From: Dysidea avara
Lineage: Eukaryota; Porifera; Demospongiae; Dictyoceratida; Dysideidae
Reading direction: 5' to 3'
Length of the DNA: 64,000 nucleotides
Assembly: GCF_963678975.1 (NCBI RefSeq)
Contig: NC_089282.1
Location: 248,001 to 312,000 of the forward strand
A model generated the notes under the pieces. The model saw nothing but the letters and a program-made list of their open reading frames with translations. It was not told where the DNA came from and did not search any database. This document shows, piece by piece, positions 1 through 13,700 of this stretch. How positions within the stretch are numbered: the first letter of the stretch is position 1; each line of letters begins with the position of its first letter. A program made the position numbers and the translations under genes.

Positions 1-3000
1 CTGACCAAATTGAGACCGCTGCTCTTCTAACTGGTGACTCAAATGACTGATCTGACGACTGGACTCCTCTCGTAACCGTGACAACTCCTTATCCCGGCCA
101 GAGAGGTCACCAGACAATCTAGTCACTTGACCCTTCAGGTCACTATTCTGCTGGTCTTGTAACTCCATTAGTTGTTGTAGTTGTAACACTGTTAATAAGA
201 CGGACAGTCATTGTATGTAAGTGTTCAACTGAGCCCTCAAACACATAACTGATGTATTGCAAGTTCTTGAGATTTGGAGTAGCTACTGCTTGATCAACCC
301 GAAAATACAATACTTTTGACCAAGCAAATAATTCACCATGGCAAGTCATAAAGTACACAGTCTTTTATAGCATTGGAAATAACGGACCACAGACATGATA
401 AGGGACCACAGGCACAATAACGGACCACAGACATGATAAGGGACCACAAGCACAATAAACACAAAGGTTGCATATTTAAGCACAATAAACACAAAGGTTG
501 CATATTTAATCCCTCCTAAATTAGGGATTAATGTCCACCAGGTGTAGGCGACCATAGGCAGGAGGGTAGCCCCACCCCTAACTTATAGGACTATATTAAC
601 CCTAAATATCATTCACACTGTACACCCTGTTTAAGAGGTTACTACACTTCTACTAGTTCAATTTTACAAATATCAACAAGTTCTCTGTTCACTTAAAGGC
701 AATTAGTCCAATTACTGATTGAAAAATATGACACAGTGATTTGTAAGGTTATGTTACTCCATTATTATATACTCTTGGTATCAATTATTGAACTACCCTT
801 AATAACCACTCCCCTAATTGTCATCCTTATTAATGCTATGCTAGCTAAACTTGGGGTATAACAGACTGAAAATTGTGCTGAGCATTATTCTAGGAAAAAA
901 AGGTGCAGGATTTGACTTATCACATTTGCATGAGAAGATCGAGATACTCTAACAGAACAATCCCACAGAGCTAATTTGGAAGCTATTCACTATATGAAAG
1001 CAATACGATATGTCCCTCCATTACCCAGCCATCCATTATCCAAACATCAAAAAAGCAGAAATGACTGTTCTATTAGACTATTTTGTTCAAAATGTGTGTT
1101 GTGCGTATATAAATTGAACTTTTGATTATCTGAACACACTCAGGACTACCGTAAATCAGGAAACGTCAAAAAATTTTCATCACTGGTTGTATTGACAAAA
1201 ATTAGAACGATGAATTTTTAACTATACAAATAATTTACTCATAGAAATATTAACATATAGTAAAATTTTTTCACTTATTATGCTAGCGACAAAATATTTT
1301 ACATCACATTTTAATAGACGAAAATTTTCTACACCAAAATTTTCCTGATTTACAGTATGTATAGCCATGAACACTACAACAATATAATTAGTGAAATCCA
1401 ATGAAATCCAATCAGAGGTTGGTAAGCAAGTGGAGTAAATGTGTTCACCTTGAGATGACATTACAAATGGCTACTAACTTTTCTGCTGTTGTTCTGCTCT
1501 TAGCATCTGTCGTTGTTTGGAACGAGCCTCTAGCATAACCCTCAGTCTCCCAATGGCCTCCAGAGATAGGAACTGAGTACCACACACATTAACACTACTA
1601 CTGTTACAACAAGGATTACCTCTTCAATACTAAATGGTGGTAAGGCTAACTTGTATGGGTGTACCACAGGACCGTCAACTTCCGCCATACCCCTTGAGGC
1701 TAGGTTGGCAAGGCGACGTCCAGGAATTAACCCTTCCTTGTGCTCGGCAATATTTACAGTAGCTCGGTCAATAGCCACTTCTTGTGTTAGTTCAGCAAAT
1801 CTCATCACATGCTACACAACATATTATGTGTTTACCACATATGGGAAAACAACACATTAGGGTTATTACACATAATAATGATAATAACCATTTCTAGCAA
1901 CATCACATTATTGGCAATGTCTAAAGTAACTTATGCAATTAAAACGGATAGCATAATATAGGCCATGAGATATAACATTTTTTGAAGTTCTATGTGAAGG
2001 ACAACAGTTGCCCGCCCCCTCCACTTCTGGAGGAAAATCATACAAATTCAAAAAAACGATATCAAGGAATCAAACAGTACGATAGTAAAGTAGGATCTCC
2101 CTGAAATGATGCAGGCCACCTAAAATGGCATTTTAAAAATCACCCTGGAGGCATCTTACGCAACGAAAATCACCTTTAAGAAATAATATTAGTCCATCTA
2201 ACATCAAATACTCAAGAAAACACCAACAGGCCCCCGGATATAGAATTCTAAAAATTCCCAAACTTGAATTCTTGTCTGCCTGACCAGTCGCAAGCCTGGA
2301 GGCCAAACAAAGCAGCGTATGGCCACCATTTTACACCAAAAATAAACAAACTCGCCAGGCTTTTGGGGCTCCGACATATGCATCTCTCTGCACCCTGTCC
2401 TTCCTCATATATTCAATCAGGCTGGTTGTAACCATATCGAGGTATTAACTTTCCATATCAACACTTTCCTTTAGCAGCACATTCAGATGCACAAAATTAT
2501 TTAACATACTTGTGTAAAAGATACTGGACACCCGGTAGATGCCATGAAGGTTCGAGACCATGCTCATTAACAATTTTGGGTTGATTAATAATAATCTAGC
2601 ATGGAGACCACACCTGTAAATATTTACCACACCCATTATTGGTTTATCTGTATATCCCTACTGTGCATCCTCAAGATACCATAATAAAAATGCACAGTAG
2701 GGACATAACACTTCTTATTGTTTTACTGTGATTTAATATCATGCACTACTCCAGCTTGTTTCAGTACTTTTTATCAATGTGTTATGGTCCCTACGCTAGT
2801 TGAAAATTCCAAAATTTCTTGTGTACTTGTTTGTTAACTTTTTTTTGTTGTAAATAATTATTATGACTGGTGAACTCATGCATGCCAAAAGAAATGGCAC
2901 CGCTCGCCACAATTATCGTCTGAAAAGTGAAGTATCTATTACGCTTTGTTGTTGGCTATGTTCAACCCACTACACAGTAGAATCAATAACTGCTCGAAAA

Positions 3001-6000
3001 GCACCGCTACAATCAAAATAGCCACTATGAAAAATACGGACGACTTCCGTTTTGAAGGGAAACCATCATGTGCTACCGCCAAATACCTTTTCGCTGTTAG
3101 CAAAGATGAATGGGACACAAAGGAGGACACTGGTAAGTCCATGAAGAATGTATTGTATGTACTGTGGTATGCCAAAAAGCACCTCTCGAGCTGAATCGAC
3201 GTCGAACAGTGAAAAAAATCAAGCTGTTATCGAGTTATGCTTGTCTGGAGGCATCAGTCAGTCACTTACTTAGTCAGTCAGTAGAAAATTCCATTAAATT
3301 TTTTTTCTTTAAATTCCATAGCAACGAAAGCCTTTTGGGTCAATCTGAAAACTTGTTTGGGCTTAGTTTTACCTCACCAATACTACCTCCTCATCGTCAT
3401 CTGTGAAAATTGAGGCTGGTTTTTGGGTGATGTCATTTTGTGGGCCACGCCTACTCCTTTGTGGTCCCTACTATACAGTACTATTGTGATACCTCCTTTG
3501 TGTCCCATTCATCTTTGCTGTCAGCGAAAGGTGTCGATTTTGCGGTAGCACGTGATGACTTCCCTTCACAACGGAAATTGTCTGCATTTTTCATTGTGGC
3601 TACTTTGATTGCGGAGGTGCTTTTTGAACAGTTCTCAATTCATAATGCTGTGTAACGAGTTGAACATAGCTAACCACGAAGCATAATGGATATTTCACTT
3701 TTGAGATGACAATTGTTACTGTAGCTGGGGTGCACGGTGCCATTTCTTTTGTTTGATGTGGGTCCACCGGTCATAATAATTCTATTTTACAAAATAAGTA
3801 AACAAATTTAACTCTTCAAATATCAAGCTATCCTGTGCCAGGTAGGCCGAGCTCTGTCCACCATTAAACATAACTCCACACCTTAGCATCATGGGCAGAA
3901 GAAATACAGAAGAATACTTGATATCTCTTTCCGTACCTAGCAGGCTAACACCTCTGCTTTTGTTGATGCTGCAATGGCCACCCCCACAGCAAATTGACGT
4001 TGAAGATTACTTGTTTCCCATTGGCAAAACCACCTTTCCTATAATGGACCAGTCCCAATACAATAATATCTAATGAATGTCTCATTTTCGATTGTACTGA
4101 TATGTGTGGTCACCGTCTTCACTTATGCACTTACAAAAATAATTTTAGTGGAGCTAAGCATGACGATAAAGCATTCAAAAATTATACCTTGGAAATTTAT
4201 TTTAGCAGCTACTTTTCGAAAATTTCCCATTTGAAATTAACCTGTTATACAGTACACATTTTTTTTGGAATTTTCAACTAGAGTAGGGACCATAGTGCAT
4301 CGATAAAAAGTACTGAAACAAGCTGGAGTAGTGCATGATATTAAATCACAGTAAAACAATAAGAGCTATATCTCTACTGTGCATTTCCGTTATGGTATCT
4401 TAAGCACAGTAGGGATAGAAAATTTATTATTTTACTGTGATTTAATATTGTGCACTACTCCAACTTAGGCCAGGAAAACTTAATTACTTGATTCTCATCC
4501 ACAAAAATTCGGATTTCCATGCAGGCAGTAGGTCATTTTTTGTTATTCATTATTAAAGAAAATACTCCAAATCAAACTGTCTGTTGCTATAAAGGTTAGC
4601 TAAAGCCTTTTAATGACTAATACTTATGTTTTACGACCATATCTGAGGAGCAAGTGACATTTGCTGTGCTACAAAATGATAGCTAACTTTCTTAGCATCA
4701 AAATAAGGGTGCATGTGATTGACAACAGCATTAGAGGTGGTGGGATAAAAAGAGATGCGGGCGGGGATGAGAAACAATTAATCATTTTTGTCTAGTTTTG
4801 TTTCCGTACTTTTTACCGATGTGCTATAAATTTTTATGTGTTCTTGTATTATTCTGTATCACACATTGGTTGGTTACCATACAAGCTTTTTTTTCAAAGT
4901 ATTTCACAAGCTAACCATTCCTTGACAGTGGACACATTTTAACTGTTTCACAAAATTATAATACAAAACTAGTGAACGGTAGGGTTGGATGAGGATAATT
5001 TTATAAGTTTTAGTGGTAAGCATGTTTTCTTCTTTGAAAACCATGGTGACGGTCAAGCGGCATCCAGTATTGTTATTAACTTTTTTTTTGAAACGCCATT
5101 GTATCTTTCTCTCTACACAAAGTTCAGGGGAATTCTGCCGACAAGGAGGCATGGACTTATTAGTCTCACGTGGTCAGACCACTTTTTTCTTTTGTGTTGG
5201 GGTAGGGAAATACCCCAACACCAAAGAAAAAATCTGTCTGGCCATACGAGACTATGGACCAATGTTCATGTTGTGCAAATAATACCATTTCATCTTTGGC
5301 ATTACACCGTATCATGTTACTTGAAACAAGTTTATAAACGTGAAGTGATAATCATTCCCCTATTGGCAACCAGTGATTCTTCATGTTCCTACATATTGTC
5401 ATCAACACTGGCACTACAGAACACACAAAACTTGCACTAAACTCAGAAAAAGTAGACCTACTACTAAAACATATACTGCAGCGCGATGGTTATACAAGAG
5501 AACATTCTTTAACCCGTCCATGACTAGCATCCAAAATTTTGGTCTGTTACGAGCTGTAGCAGAAAAACCTGCTTAGCAGGTGTAGTGGTAGTATGGGCGC
5601 TCAATTGTGTGAACTACACATCTTGTTTCATGATCAATGTCAATTTCACAGTAGCGTGTTCAACGTAGTGTTCTGTGAGGGTTTCTATTCTACAAGAACT
5701 TGTACTGAGGGGTTATTAAAATATATTCTCTACATGTGAAACACCTCAGCAAAGATCATCACCACCATCATGAACTGTGCAAGTACCCAAGGCATGCCTG
5801 CATTACACAACAGTGACTTCATAGGTTATAAGGTTTCTAATAGCCAGGCTGCCTGTTATCCGCTTGACCACCATCTTAAGGTGGTATTGATGTCACACAC
5901 TTTAGTGCACAATTTCCACAGCTAATTACATGCTACAATAAACATTAGTTTGGAACAACTTTCTTATGTTAAATGTTAGCACACAATTAGACACATTTGT

Positions 6001-9000
6001 GTAATATATTTTAGTAGCACTTAAATCATGTCCACCCTCCTCTGGTTCTTTGGATCAGGAGTGCATCAAACAGCTTGGAATAGTCCACTAGAATAATTCA
6101 GCATCACTAACAAATGTATAAAGACCGTCCTGTTATCCCTATTCCATTGCACTATTCAACCTCGTTTCCATAGCTTCGCTTCACCATGCTGGTAACATGA
6201 CATAGTACTTGAGCATGCACCTTTGTATAATATCCTAATAAGGAATTTTAAGGTTACTTGTAATAGTACATGCCAGCCCTGTTTGAATTTGCTGTTTATG
6301 TAGTTACATGTTCCCTTGCCCATACAAGTGTTCTCATGTATGTACTACATACTTGAAACCATATCTTTCACATGCAATTCTTACTCTTCAGGAGCATGTA
6401 TCAGTATCCAGTCCTATAAGGTGAAGTGACCAGAATCAAGCCTTACTGACAATGCATATTCTGATTTTGTTATTAGATAGTTTATTGGGCTCTGCAACTT
6501 ACTGTTACTTTTGTGTTAACTGCTATCCTGTGTGGTCTGTGGCAATGCTAATGTGAGTTATGGGTTGAATTTAATAAGTCATTGTGTAAGATGAACTACA
6601 AGTACTCGATGGCTAGTTTGTGCATTAAAATGATCATAGCACAGTGAGCATTATGACTACACTGCTGTTATGTGTTCAATAGTTGGCCTTGACAAAATGC
6701 TAAACAACATTTATAAAGCAGCCATACTACAAATCAATATCATTTAGTGCACCCATAATAACTAAACTAGTTGTGGCCACCACTCACAATAGTCTCATCA
6801 TAGTCAGAGCCACGAGGATTCAAACACACCACCATACTGACTTTACCTTCTCCATCAAAATACCTTTTGAACAACAATGTTAACTTGGAGTCTCGGTATG
6901 GTACAATCTGCAGTAGGAGACATGTTGAAGGACAAGGACAAGGTTACACAGACAACTCCTACCTTATTACTACCATGTTGTAGTTGGTTATCTCTCAAAG
7001 TCTCAAGACAAGTTCTCAATACCATCAGTGAAGTGTTGATACTGCCAGCTTCCCTCAGTCTATCACCATCATTGTTAGTACGTGAGGTACGTTCTGAACC
7101 TGCCAAGTCGACCAGTGACAGTTGACTGATGGTCATCTTAGTCTTATCCTGCAACACCTGTAGATCATGTGATGCTCACAGTGTTGTTGCTAGTGGTAAC
7201 AACAGCACCTGATCACCAGCGGAATCCAGTGGGGACTGAACTATTCTAATAGTAAACACACTGTGACTGCGACTGCTCTCAGTGTTCAGCAGTGTCTGGG
7301 CTACTCTCCTGCGCTGCTGACCTACAAGAACATTATTTGAAATTTCTTTAGATTGTTTCAATGACACAATAGTATTTTTTTAAATTGTTAGTCTAAAAAT
7401 GAAGGGGATCTATGTAATAAAAGTAGTGAAACAATAGATGAATGATGGTATTACAGCATAGATCCCTATTTTGGTATTGAACAAACAAAATAATTGATAT
7501 AGCTAATGTGTCAGAATAGGGACTTTCCTACTGAGCTATGCTGTAGCACCATCATTCATCTCTGTTTCACTACTTTTAATGGATAGATCCATTTTTAAAT
7601 TGACAGTTAAAAAAAAAAAAATACTAGTTTGTTTACTTTTTCATTGTAGCACAGCTAGCTAGCTAGTTACAGTGTAACTTGTGACTGTTCAATTAGAATA
7701 TCATACGTGACTGTTGTATTAGAGTATCGCGAGTCAGCCAAAGGGTGCTAGACCAATTAGGGGTGAGGGCATCTTGTTTACTGTTAAGCACATATAATAT
7801 AGCTAGACTGTTAAGAGGTGTGCATGGTCTCCATACTCTATCACTATTAGTCCACCTAGATCTTTATTTGATGGGTGTGGTCGCGAACGGGATCCCAATC
7901 GCAGATATCTAGCTTGTATACCTCTTATAGCAGCGCCGGGACTGAAGCGCTTCTGAAATAATTCTGTGACAATATGCAGCTGAAAGAAAGTGTTGAAACG
8001 GAAACTTAACGCCTTCATTGGATGAAGACATGTCTGATTGAAGATGAAAGAAAAGACAGGGCCTACACTCATCGCAACCCCAAAAGGCACATCCCACTAG
8101 TGAGTTTGTAATTTGTGGCATAAAATGGTAGCCGTGTGCTGCTTCATTTGGCCTCTAGCCTTGCGACTGTGGTCAGCCAGTCTAAAATTTGAGCTTTGAC
8201 AAATTTTTAAAAATTCTATATCTGGCCACCTGTAAGTGTTTTGTTATAATTAATGATTAATGCTGTATTATGTATCATATGGACTAGTACTATTCCGTAA
8301 AGGTGATTTTTGTCTCGTAAGATGTCTCTCGGATGATTTTCAAAGGCAGAATTTTGGGTGGCGTGCAAAAATTTCAGGAGATATCCCTACATAAACAGTA
8401 CTACTGTCCGTTTGATAATGGTACACTCAACACTACAGTAGGGTTGTAGTGTAACATATAATACAAGCATTTAGTTTCAGTGAAAATTTGTAAGAAGCCT
8501 TTCACCTGTATATAAAGAAACAATTTAAAGCATACTGCAAAACTTTGCCAACTGGGTTTATAAAACAAGTACTCCCAAAGGATATAGACCGTGTCCATGA
8601 AAACTATGTGTACATAACAATCACGAGATTTCCGTGACATTAAAAAATGGTGATCTCTATTTGGAGGATTCTCAACATTAGCATTGGGCCCCCGTCAGCC
8701 ATAAATGAATATTGGGTGAGAAATAGTTACCTAGCAACCACACCACCTCAACAATTATGTTGTTTTATTAATTCAAAAACAATGCATCAAAAATTTGTTG
8801 TCATAGAAAATGGTACTCGAAAATGTTAGAGTCCCCCCCAAAGATAACAGAGTGACATCATTATGGAAAAGAGTTATTGAAATCAGCCAACAAAACTTGT
8901 AGTCTCAAATTTAAATTGCACACAAATTATTATCGCTGCTTTACAGTGTCCAGCACTGAAAGTCTACAATCTTGAGTTACCTATATAGCTTCATTGGTGC

Positions 9001-10554
9001 GTTTTATGGACATGACACATGTTACGTGTTTTTGTATTCTATCCTGAAATTGACTGCACAAGATTGCAGCAATTATCATGCTTATTTATGCCTTTACAGC
9101 TTAATGGAAACTAATACCAGCAATGCATCTCTATAATTGTTACTATTAGTCAATAGGATAGTAAGGATACACTATGTAAACAAAAAAATGCAACAAAAGA
9201 AAGACACAATTCTTAGAAACTCCCTCAAAAAACAACAACATAATATTGTGAAAGAAGCCATGCCAACACAACTGTAAGGTTACCTTTCAACAGTTGCTCA
9301 TAGGCCTCAGTTGTGGTCTGTACTTCAACTTCGGTTGCACCAGACACATACATGTTACGACTGCTATCCTCTCTCAACCCTTTGCTCTGAGGTGGCCTAT
9401 TGCATCATGATAGCACATTGGTTGTTGTGGTAACCATGAGCTCACTTTGGTTTGATAGGGTCTACTGGCACATCCTCCAATAAATCATAAATGTAATTGT
9501 TGTATATTTCAATGTATGATACAAATACAGCATAGCTACTGTCATTGTCAACCACTTCTTTGCAATCATCCAACACCAGTGGTCGTAACATGTCTCCAAA
9601 CTCTGCTTGCTGCATGCTGTAGCAAGTACACACCATACTGTATCATCATTATGACACACTATACTATCACTATAACACACAATACCATAATTATAACACA
9701 CAATACCATCATTATGACACACTACACTGTCATCATTGCATACACTGTATTATTTTACATAACTTACCGAGCCTTTGCTGATAGCTGCTTCGGCCGGTTC
9801 AACTCCTCTTCAGCGATGGCGTCAACTTCACTCTGTACATCAAATCCATTGGTCCGATCTGGTTTAAACACCTGTTAACGATTCACACCAACATGGGATG
9901 ACATCACACTAGTATATATACACTAACATATTTCTTGGCCTGGGCACCATCAATGGAGTTGAATATCACATCGAGTGCTCTTGGTAGGATACCAGGGTTG
10001 TCATGGTCACCTGTTACAGTAAACGTCTTGCCACCATTGGTTATCCCATAACTAAATAATAATCCATTTTTGCCTTGTAACAAGTCCAGAACAAGGGGCA
10101 TCCCCAAACTGTCAAAGATGTTTTCTTGTGATGCACCAGGACCAAACACATGCTTGAATACGTGTTGCGTCTATGGTGTTATGATAACATCACTACATTA
10201 TTAATGCTAACAGCTTACCCCATTTTTGTGACCTGATTTAAACGCTAGTGAAGTCTACAAGTACAGTAATGTCAATATGTCGGCACACAATCTCAATACT
10301 GGTACCTGTGGTGGTACTAATTGTACTACAGTATCAGATATCACGTCTACACAAGTCTCCAACTCTTCACTAGCTAATGGTCTCACTCTACAATACACCT
10401 AGTGATAGGGATAATTTTTATGTAGCGCCCTAGAGGTGGACAATAAACTAACCTGTACCGGATCCTGTTCGCGTTCTGTTTTCGCATGTGTTCTTTTAGC
10501 GGCGGGAGTTTTCTGAGTTCTGCTTCTTGGAGTTGGCCGAGGAGTTTGTTTCAT
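1..10554 (-). CDS. KIF23: Kinesin-6 family motor, KIF23/MKLP1-like (3' end outside window)
   Basis: Plus-end motor of the centralspindlin complex, needed for midzone assembly and cytokinesis (family knowledge). Exons in gene order: 10554-10453, 10398-10306, 10254-10219, 10170-9928, 9871-9768, 9616-9446, 9396-9284, 7321-7209, 7157-6963, 6907-6788, 1811-1620, 1572-1479, 188-1. All junctions are GT-AG and phases agree, giving 588 codons before the edge. Motor landmarks: VYCRVRPL near residue 35, P-loop GITNGGKT at 119-126, a long kinesin-6 loop-6 insertion (about 160-210), [14 protein letters not shown], switch I SSRSHS (303-308), switch [10 protein letters not shown] (342-349), VPYRDSKLT, then a neck region [10 protein letters not shown]. 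The last visible exon is heptad-like coiled coil ([11 protein letters not shown]...). Start codon: the only ATG in frame with the VYCRVRPL exon, preceding a basic Thr/Pro-rich N-terminus like that of MKLP1. The motor agrees well with KIF23, so I am confident. Confidence 0.95.
2085..2400 (-). repeat. Dispersed repeat R2, copy 1
   Basis: Reverse-complementary to about 8105-8400: shared GGCCAAACAAAGCAGC-type, ATCTCCTGAAAT-type and ATCACCTTTA-type words. Both copies lie in KIF23 introns. Confidence 0.6.
2646..4420. repeat. Large foldback (inverted-repeat) element in KIF23 intron 10
   Basis: Arm 2650-2815 is reverse-complementary to 4262-4412; an inner pair, 2861-2910 and 3737-3785, extends the fold (GTGCCATTTCTTTTG shared). 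A related single arm recurs at 43676-43800. The centre holds the block described at 3195-3400. No coding sequence recognised. Confidence 0.7.
3240..3400 (+). repeat. Microsatellite-linked repeat, copy 1
   Basis: A short GTCA-type tetranucleotide run (about 3255-3285) followed by AGTAAAAAATTCCAT-like sequence and a block that recurs after the (GGCA)n tract at 44507-44640 (shared words TTTTGGGTCAATCTGAAAAC versus CGGGTTGATCTGAAGACAC, then TTGGGCTTGGTTTTACC). Confidence 0.6.
5163..5245. repeat. Hairpin-forming inverted repeat
   Basis: TTTTTCTTTTGTGTTGGGGTA is followed by a 5-base spacer and its exact complement; the outer TGGTCAGACCA / TGGCCA pair extends it imperfectly. Longer frames overlapping this in the KIF23 intron have no recognisable protein. 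Confidence 0.65.
7395..7600. repeat. Palindromic MITE in KIF23 intron 7
   Basis: Arms 7400-7470 and 7525-7595 are reverse-complementary (AAAAGTAGTGAAACA ... GATGAATGATGGT ... CTACAGCATAG). The loop is about 60 bp. Confidence 0.75.
7800..8400 (+). repeat. Dispersed repeat R2, copy 2
   Basis: The 8105-8400 part matches 2085-2400 inverted and 61550-61640 directly. The 7800-8105 part may be a longer version of the same element. Frames in it are short and unrelated to known proteins. Confidence 0.5.
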
Positions 10555-10707
10555 TTTTTGTTCACAACACTTCGTGCCGGCTGAAATTCAAACTAACCAA
10601 TCAAATCAACGTATTTACTTAACACCTATTTAATGACTCTCGATAAAATAAACATTTTTAATCGACTATCGTTATTTGTATTATCATAGGACTTGCTGGC
10701 TTGTCCA
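10555..10707. promoter_or_regulatory. Bidirectional promoter region between KIF23 and the PH-WWE kinase
   Basis: The 153 bp between two divergent start codons must contain both 5' UTRs and both core promoters unless upstream non-coding exons exist. It is AT-rich and I see no clear TATA box. Divergent, closely spaced starts often share regulation; that is inference here. Confidence 0.6.
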
Positions 10708-13700
10708 ATGTCTGCTATTCCAAGGAGCAAATCGTCATCGTTCCCGTCCCAAGGTCGCCGTAGTAGTTCTAGTAGCGGTGGTATAATATTAAAGGAAGGA
10801 TGGCTTATGGCACCGACTTCGAAGAAAACGCGATTTCTGCATCGATCAGCTGTAAGTATCTTTTGTCGCTTGCTTTGATAATCTACCAATTTACAAATGT
10901 GATATATTGTCTGGTATACACTGGTGATAATGTCAGTAATAATGTGATAATGACACTATCCCATAACTATAGTTGTTTACCCGCCATGGTGCTGGGGCTT
11001 TTGCTCTGGGGATATATGAAGCCATTAATATATTAACACACTGTTTATTACAGCCATAGATGACTGGTATCCAGGACTGTGTAGTCAGTGGTTTAGGAAT
11101 TATATTTGTGCAAATACTTTTAGTATTCATGTTTTGTGTGTAGCTACTCCATTGATTTAGTGGCCTTCCTACAGTAAATGCTTATCTGTGTAAAGACTAA
11201 GCCATTCTGTAGGCTAGCAATGTCAGTGGTATTACAAAAGCTCATCAGTTGCTTGTGTGTGGGGGTAGCAGTAGAAGGAATGAAGGATATTTTCCAATAG
11301 GCTAGCTATGAAGTGGTCCCACCTTAGCTGTGCACCATGTTTGGAGTAGTAGTGCTACGCTTGGCCAGTCTCTTGTGTACTGTGTAAACAACATTAACAA
11401 CTGTCGTGTGTACTTGCTAACCAAACTGTGAAATCACTAACCAGATCCTCTGGGTATCAGTTAGTGTGGTAAGTGTTTTGTGGTGCTAGTTTGTGAATGA
11501 TACTGGCCTTTCTGTACTTTTCAATGGCTTCCTTGTTACACTGTGCAGTCTAAACCAAATGATGAAGTGCTAAAATTATTTCTAGCTGATACTTGTTAGT
11601 TATCCTTCTAGTGGGTGGAGGTATTGATGAGGTTTGAATGGTGACATAGCAACTACCAATCACCTGACATCACAGCTAGTATGAGGAACTATAGTTAGGA
11701 AATATTTTTACGGACACATCCAACACAAGTCCTATGGTTGTTTTGTTACTAAACATTTGACAGGTTGCTGCCAAATTGTCTTGTCAGTTGTGTAACCTGT
11801 TAATGTGGAATGTGTACACTTGAGGATACCAGATACTTAGTTAAGGTCCCTTAGTACATTATCTGACAAGGTGTCCTCAGGGTGAGCCCCACCATATGTG
11901 ATGGATTCATGTTGCTTGTTTGAATGTTCTATATGTTCTTCTCCCTTATAAGGGATGGCTATCATCATGTAGACCAAACCTTACAACCAATAACCCACTA
12001 AAAGTACAATCTTACTAATGCTAACCATATTTACCTATGAACTAACCCAACCAACCTTAACCCTTCGAATCCAGTAAGCCTATATTTAGGCTTTGACGCA
12101 TGCCTCAAATAACTTCTCAGGTATTAACAACAAAAAGATCCCACAGCCACCGCGTTACTTACCATGAACGTCCCAATAAAATAGCACCAAGCATCGAAGA
12201 ATTTGAGTAGAACGCCGTTCATCACACCACTTGGAAAAGAGCCTTCTTCACAAAATGTCCGCCATGGGTGTACACTGGTTCACTAATCGAGTCATATCTT
12301 CGCCATACTTTATGCTATGGCCTTAAACTAAGTACCATTAGAATCCTCATGCGCTACTGAGTCGAGTAGTATACAAAAGATCATGTGATTTTTTAATGGA
12401 CACTCGTAACAATGAAAATGCCGTTCAGTTCCGGTGAAGACGATGTCTGCCGTTCACCGCTTCGTATCAAAAGTACTCTTTAGTGTTGTGTAAAACTGTT
12501 TACATGTTCTTGTAGTGCTTGAAATAAAGTTTTGTTTCATGTATAAGATCCCGTTGCGCAGTAATAGTAGTCTGGCGCTCTGCCTACAGTACACACTTAC
12601 GCATTATTTCATTTTCAAAATTAATTCAGGCTTCGAAGGGTTAATTAATTAAGAGATACTGTAACATTTATGCAGTATTTGTATGTCATCATCCTGTGTT
12701 CATATAAATTTGATATGCTCAACATATATTGTCTGTCACATAATCTAAGCCTGGGATCAAATTAGCTATGTTACAAACTGAACAATATTAACTAATTGGA
12801 GAGCAGTTTACCAAATTCATCCAACGTTAGTCATGTCAAACTTTCATCATTCAAAGAACTTTAGAGTGAAAGATCAAAGTGAAAAATCAAAGTGAAAATA
12901 TTGCTATATTTGTTATACAGAACAGTTTGCACAACCACAGTGTTATTATACAAGGTGCACTGTGTGCATGAAAACAATTCTTTATGCAGCACCCCACCCT
13001 AAAATTGAGACGACAAGGATAATTAACTGGAGAAAAAGCATTTTCAATGTATAGCCTTATCCAGAGCGAAGTTGGTTGTTTCTTATGAATAGTTTCGTGT
13101 ATGCTTCACTTGAGCTCCAGCTCAAACTTAGTACTTCATTAAATCGTTTAAAGCACACTGCTTTGCTCGTTCTATCTGAAAAATATAGCACTAAAAGAGT
13201 GTGAGATATACGTCAGGTTGACCAGTTAGTCATGTACTGGGAATACTATTTGAATTTACACCTCTCACAAGATCACAATTATACTGGACAGTATACCAGA
13301 ACACAATTGTACTTTGCGTGGGAGGATCAAAGCAATGCCACGTATCGTATTCTCCATACAGTACTAATCAACTGTATAACTGTACTGTATGAGTCATACA
13401 GTACAGTTATACGCTTAATTGGGCAAATACAGTACACTTATGCAGAGAATTTATTTGTGGAATGTTACGTAAACAACACACTGTAAATCGCTAAAACCAG
13501 CCTATGAGTTCGTTTTACAGCTAGGAATAGATTGTATAAACACTTACTGATCGTCTGATCATGAAACTTTAAACACAACTCCACTAAGATAGCACAATTG
13601 ATCACGTGCGTGACATTGTAAATCGCTAAAACTAGCCAAACTAATCCTATTAGTTTGTTCTACGACTAAAAATAGATTAATTAAACACTTACTGATAACC

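Noticed and set aside
4985..5440. 151-residue frame in a KIF23 intron
   Set aside because: Overlaps a hairpin repeat, no recognisable domain, and lies within the intron of a well-supported gene.
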